This document shows positions 61,401-64,000 of a DNA stretch of 64,000 bases, piece by piece. Both the position numbers and the translations under genes were made by a program. The DNA is from Cohnella candidum. Lineage in GTDB: Bacteria; Bacillota; Bacilli; Paenibacillales; Paenibacillaceae. How positions within the stretch are numbered: position 1 is the stretch's first letter; every line of letters starts with the position of its first letter. The notes under the pieces are model-generated. The model saw only the letters and a program-made list of their open reading frames with translations, did no database searches and was not told where the DNA came from. The stretch lies in NCBI RefSeq assembly GCF_003713065.1, contig NZ_CP033433.1, forward strand, positions 2,081,001 through 2,145,000. The letters run 5' to 3'.

Positions 61401-62513
61401 ATTGGCAATGTAAGGATCGCTGCCCGCTACCTTCGTACGGAGCACGCCGCCCGAAATTTCGAAGGGCGTGAAGTCATGCAGCGGCAGCCACCCTTGGGCA
61501 TTCCCGTCGGTGTTCCAATCGTAAGAAGGCAGCGCGACGCTTTGGAACCGCACGTAGTCGACTTCCCACGTGCCGCCGGCAGGCTCTGCGGCGCCGTCCA
61601 GACTCAGCTTGATCTGTCCGATGCTGCCGATCCAGGACGGGTGCTCCCATAATTTCACCGTGTACTCATGATATTGGCCGTCCGGATTCAGCGGTACGGA
61701 GACCGCGTCCTCTGCGGGGAATCCGGATCCGGCTTGCCCGTTAAAGCCGACCGTCAGCGTCTGGGCCGAATTGCCCGACACCTTGGTCCGGATCTTCATT
61801 TCGCCCAGCTTCTCGGCAGGCTGCCCAATGGCTCCCGATACGGCGGAAGGATGGCTTCCCGTAATGTCCGCGCTCACGCCGGACGTGCCCGTCCGCAGAG
61901 GGGACAAGTCTTGAAGCGAACTCCAGCCGTCCGCCGTTCCGTTGAATTCGAAGCCGTAATCCGAATGCTCGGCGATTCTCAAATAATCGATGCTGACATC
62001 GGCCGGAACGCTGTTCGCCGGCTCCAAGTCCAAACGCATTTTCTGCACGGTGCCCTTCCAATACGAATTCAGCGAAGGCTTCACCGTATATTCGTGGAAC
62101 TCCCCGTCCGCCTTGACCGGGATCACGAGGCGTTTGGCTTCCGCTAGTCCCGGATTCACGTCCGTGTCGAAATAAATGGCGAGAGAGGCTCCGTTGTTCG
62201 TCTTCATCCGCACCGTGAGCGTTTGATCCGCGGACGTCTGAAGACCGACCGGCGTCGGCGCGTACCAGAACGGGTCCGTCTGGTCCAGCTTCAATTGGAG
62301 CGAACCCTCTTGAACCTTGAATTGGGCGACGCTGTGGTAGTTTTTCATCCATCCTTCGAGGTTTCCGTCCTCGTTGAACTCATAGCTGACGGAAGGCGAG
62401 CCCTCCGCCGCCGCCGTCTTGACGTACCATCCGGTTTGCCCGCCGAGCAAGAGAGCGAAAACAATAGCGGCGCAAACGAAACGTTTCATGATGCCGGGTC
62501 GGCTTGCGGTCAT
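58452..62513 (-). CDS. Large secreted multidomain carbohydrate-active protein
   Basis: A 1353-residue exported protein (signal peptide to about residue 36, TAAAEG). Three related beta-sandwich modules of about 140 residues follow (each ends SIDYLRI, EVDYVRF or TLDEVKF and contains HEYTV/HDYTI). Then come an NPCBM/NEW3-like domain (GGQLSVKRSKPALHAGDEADVSVEI, about residue 475) and a large C-terminal part with a beta domain and an (alpha/alpha) barrel-like helical region from about residue 870. I do not recognise a known GH family; catalysis is inferred from the layout. Its 3' end overlaps the LacI gene by seven bases. Confidence 0.7.
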   Translation of the reverse strand: MTASRPGIMKRFVCAAIVFALLLGGQTGWYVKTAAAEGSPSVSYEFNEDGNLEGWMKNYHSVAQFKVQEGSLQLKLDQTDPFWYAPTPVGLQTSADQTLTVRMKTNNGASLAIYFDTDVNPGLAEAKRLVIPVKADGEFHEYTVKPSLNSYWKGTVQKMRLDLEPANSVPADVSIDYLRIAEHSDYGFEFNGTADGWSSLQDLSPLRTGTSGVSADITGSHPSAVSGAIGQPAEKLGEMKIRTKVSGNSAQTLTVGFNGQAGSGFPAEDAVSVPLNPDGQYHEYTVKLWEHPSWIGSIGQIKLSLDGAAEPAGGTWEVDYVRFQSVALPSYDWNTDGNAQGWLPLHDFTPFEISGGVLRTKVAGSDPYIANENVEGVIGERDKTLTVRMSATAGNYVSIFFATDSTPSYAETRRIDFTIQADGNMHDYTIAVGDHPQWKGKIIKLRLDIEGGDRSAAVLTLDEVKFVSSPAGGQLSVKRSKPALHAGDEADVSVEIANTGGKKFFHAQAELVASNGLEIVGEALSSPLGDLAPGGKAVATWKVKATAESPASVEVKLHAAGYDQSYSVSLPVLKATEAPGSSSDRPSAARALVDPATGDAVLENATTRFVAPKSEFGYGQYQVYAWDDVQGWKLMASAQPFAAAIVKQDGNKAETVGFYPATVTAGSPSGKAGLTFQGTATDSSGRVWTYSFDFALGTGDDRIVTGQSVHADRDAQLLNMTGPVLTVGEGSFGAGKDEALFPGLEWLTGGESSSSQLDVHTPAYLRLVPHPYKITVPLMAVRQDKHIVSLSWDPKQKWDGEHDLPAAKFASPNWVENQNNHVMGLSALSVPTYVKENQELAETAYALPAGRDLTLKAGISTIEADSVAEAVSAYVKDNGIPSVPQVRSFEEQVDLGLDAYLRTYWDPVTKGWRHVNIPSWGTNQFPADMVSLKLLGTAAPERKPEIETVLSQALGAMADKKKLGDPDYHIPQFQAPFLVGYMDQALAGLKKEMDALIADQDPSGAWLYKNAAAYNPPLGENGTPMFGQTAQNVKHLLKYVAMTGDSQAKEAGFKGLAAIEGMGGVPRTSQPWEVPLHTPDILAAGHAVGAYLAAYDLTGKTEYLDKAKEWAKRGLPFVYTWGVQDRPLMEYATIPIFGASAYINPWFAVPVQWNGLVYAYELLDLANYDGQGPWKQVADGILASAEIQQASGSDETWRGGYPDNWRLIANSRSDTVMLNPEEIVKVLFMQRFVEGKGPNPDIRTVAVPGCPNPDAEGKTCAEAKVTSLADIRDKSPSNTQHLLSFGLKYPAGETTYSLVAGREAPRMVTVNDVKLSEQADLTNADTGWSYLGDSGMLVLKIRHSAADDVKIHY

Positions 62514-62572
62514 TTATCCGTTCCTCCTCCAGGTCATGTGAAATCCAACCAAAAGACGTCAACTTCCTCCCA

Positions 62573-64000
62573 TCATGCCGTGCATCCCTGTGCCTGCTGC
62601 AATTGATCCTTCAAAGAATACAGACGGGCCATGCTGTCTTCCAGCCCTCCGCTGCGGTTTCGGGCCAGCCAATTCGCTTTCAGTGCCCCGATATTCACCT
62701 CTAATTCGGCGATCAACGTTTCCAGACGCTCCCGTCTCTCCACCACCTCCTTTCCAGTGAGTTTGATCAGCCCCAGCTCCGCGCCGAGCAGGATCAGGCG
62801 GCAAGCTTGACGGTACTCTGCCAGGACCAATTCCGCGTCGTCGCACCGTAATTCCACCTCGTCCAATTCCGCGAGCAGGCGGCCGACGTACTCCTTGACG
62901 TTTTCGAATTCCCAGCCTTCCATCGGTTGAAGCTTCATGAAATCGAGCGTCCGGTTCGTATCGTCGTACTGGTGGTAGTACAAGGTCCGGAAAACGCCGC
63001 TGCCGTTAAACCGGGAAGGCCGCTCGACGTTGGAATAATTGCCGAGGTCGACCGCGATCCGGCCCATCCGGCCGGCGGCATCCCGGAACACGAACCGGCT
63101 CAACGCTTCGCCGAGATCCAGCTCCTCATTCTGCGCCGCGCCCCAGCTCATCGCCGCGCCGTATACGAAGCCGGTGTAACTGACCGGCGTCGGCTGCCAA
63201 TGGCCCGCGTCGCCCCAATCCGTGTTGATCAAACCGCGCGCGCCGTGTTTCGCGCCGTAAGCCGCTGCGTTCCGGATATTGCTCTTCATGTTGTCCGTCA
63301 GGCCGGTGATCGAATTCCAGCTCGACGTGCCGGGGCAGACGTAAAAGGGAATGCCCGATCTGGCGTACCGCTCGCATTGCGCTTCCGAGGGCTGATCCGC
63401 GCCGTACCCCCACTCCATGGCGATGACGTCCCGGGGCAGCTCCGGCACCAGCTCCGCATGCTCCTTGATGATGTCACCCCAGAACATCATCGTTTTGCCG
63501 CGGGCCTTGCAGAGCTTGTAAATTTCCATCAAGTAATTCAGGTACACCCGGCCTTTGCCCAGCCGTTCGCACTCCTCGCGGCTTCGCCCGAGACCGAGGT
63601 CGAACGTTTCATCGCAGCCCACGTTGAAGTAAGGAGACGTAAAATGGGGAAGCAGGTCGTCATACAGTCGTTCGACGAAGGAGAGGCTGTCCGGCGACAG
63701 GGGGTTCAAGCTCATGGAGCTTGGAAACCGGCCCAAGGGCATGTCGAAGCCGTCGGGACATTCCGCGATCGGCTTGAATTCCTCCAGCGCCGTCCACGCG
63801 GTCATATGCCCGAAGCTGTTCTGGTTCGGCACGAAATCGATGTATCTCTCCCGGCAATAGCGGTCGAGCTCTTCCATCTCGCGACCCGTCATCGGGGTCC
63901 GCCCCTCCCAAACTTGCGGAAAGCTCGGATAGGCGTACGAGAAGCCCTCTATGTACAGCTGCAAATGGTTGATTTTAAAATCCGAGAGCAGGTCGATCAG
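62573..64000 (-). CDS. GH20-like beta-N-acetylhexosaminidase (partial, 5' end outside window)
   Basis: The last 475 residues of a protein that continues past the window edge in frame (ends ...LIDLLSDFKINHLQ at the border). The GH20 signatures are present: INHLQLYIEGF, the catalytic Asp-Glu pair in VGCDETFDLG, and FWGDIIKEH. The C-terminal 150 residues are helical. It would release N-acetylhexosamine from glycan ends. It is 59 bp upstream of the 1353-residue protein gene and likely co-transcribed with it. Confidence 0.82.
   Translation of the reverse strand: MIDLLSDFKINHLQLYIEGFSYAYPSFPQVWEGRTPMTGREMEELDRYCRERYIDFVPNQNSFGHMTAWTALEEFKPIAECPDGFDMPLGRFPSSMSLNPLSPDSLSFVERLYDDLLPHFTSPYFNVGCDETFDLGLGRSREECERLGKGRVYLNYLMEIYKLCKARGKTMMFWGDIIKEHAELVPELPRDVIAMEWGYGADQPSEAQCERYARSGIPFYVCPGTSSWNSITGLTDNMKSNIRNAAAYGAKHGARGLINTDWGDAGHWQPTPVSYTGFVYGAAMSWGAAQNEELDLGEALSRFVFRDAAGRMGRIAVDLGNYSNVERPSRFNGSGVFRTLYYHQYDDTNRTLDFMKLQPMEGWEFENVKEYVGRLLAELDEVELRCDDAELVLAEYRQACRLILLGAELGLIKLTGKEVVERRERLETLIAELEVNIGALKANWLARNRSGGLEDSMARLYSLKDQLQQAQGCTA

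Overview
This window is a piece of the chromosome of an endospore-forming member of the Bacillota. The relatively high G+C content, the complete gerPA-E set, a spore photoproduct lyase, a YjcZ-like coat peptide, T-box control of metG, Zur, MntR and CcpN regulators and the Bacillus-like order yqhQ/yqhP/yqhO/mntR all point to the Paenibacillaceae (Paenibacillus or Cohnella type). That assignment is from family knowledge only; no 16S gene is present. There are no rRNA or tRNA genes, no insertion sequences, no prophage and no CRISPR array.

Layout. 0-4.2 kb: yqhQ-yqhP, a patatin lipase, mntR and splB. 4.1-10.7 kb: a Zur-type zinc-uptake operon (znuACB) that runs on into ccdA, then metG with a complete methionine T-box leader, yidD and zur. 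10.8-16.3 kb: a spore-coat and germination island with gerPA-E under a sigma-K-like promoter, a YjcZ-like peptide, four tandem small proteins of a divergent GerPA/F-like type, a second short GerPC-like protein and three small heat-shock (Hsp20) proteins. 16.3-23.7 kb: a PucR regulator, a zinc-ribbon protein, AraC plus a GH4 alpha-galactosidase, a DUF1361 membrane protein, a coiled-coil protein and a nucleotidyltransferase-like protein. 23.7-31.6 kb: glycogen operon glgB-C-D-A ending in a GH15 glucoamylase where glgP would be expected. 31.8-36 kb: DUF3892, a LytTR-only regulator, and the operon glpX-tal-ccpN-PPDK regulator, which carries two perfect CcpN-type sites in front of glpX. 36.3-39.5 kb: two flavin reductases and a pirin with redox-type operator signatures, and a secreted NlpC/P60 hydrolase. 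39.5-52.5 kb: DUF2339 and YwaF-like membrane proteins, a two-component system, an MBL hydrolase, a heterodimeric ABC exporter, an RluA-type pseudouridine synthase, an ANT(4')-like aminoglycoside nucleotidyltransferase, an alpha/beta hydrolase and a lipoate-protein ligase. 52.8-64 kb: an L-fucose operon (fucI-fucA-kinase-fucU) with its LacI regulator, a perfect 20-bp operator and a cre site, followed by a 1353-residue secreted multidomain protein and a truncated GH20-like hexosaminidase. Together these suggest uptake and breakdown of fucosylated or aminosugar-containing glycans.

The least explained signal is a set of short intergenic arrays (17.73, 21.03, 21.24, 36.07, 52.56 and 52.65 kb). Each array has its own core of roughly 17-30 nt, usually an inverted repeat, yet all repeat at 50-53 nt. 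Two arrays 31 kb apart share the same core. The other strong point is the divergent GerP-like family in the spore island.
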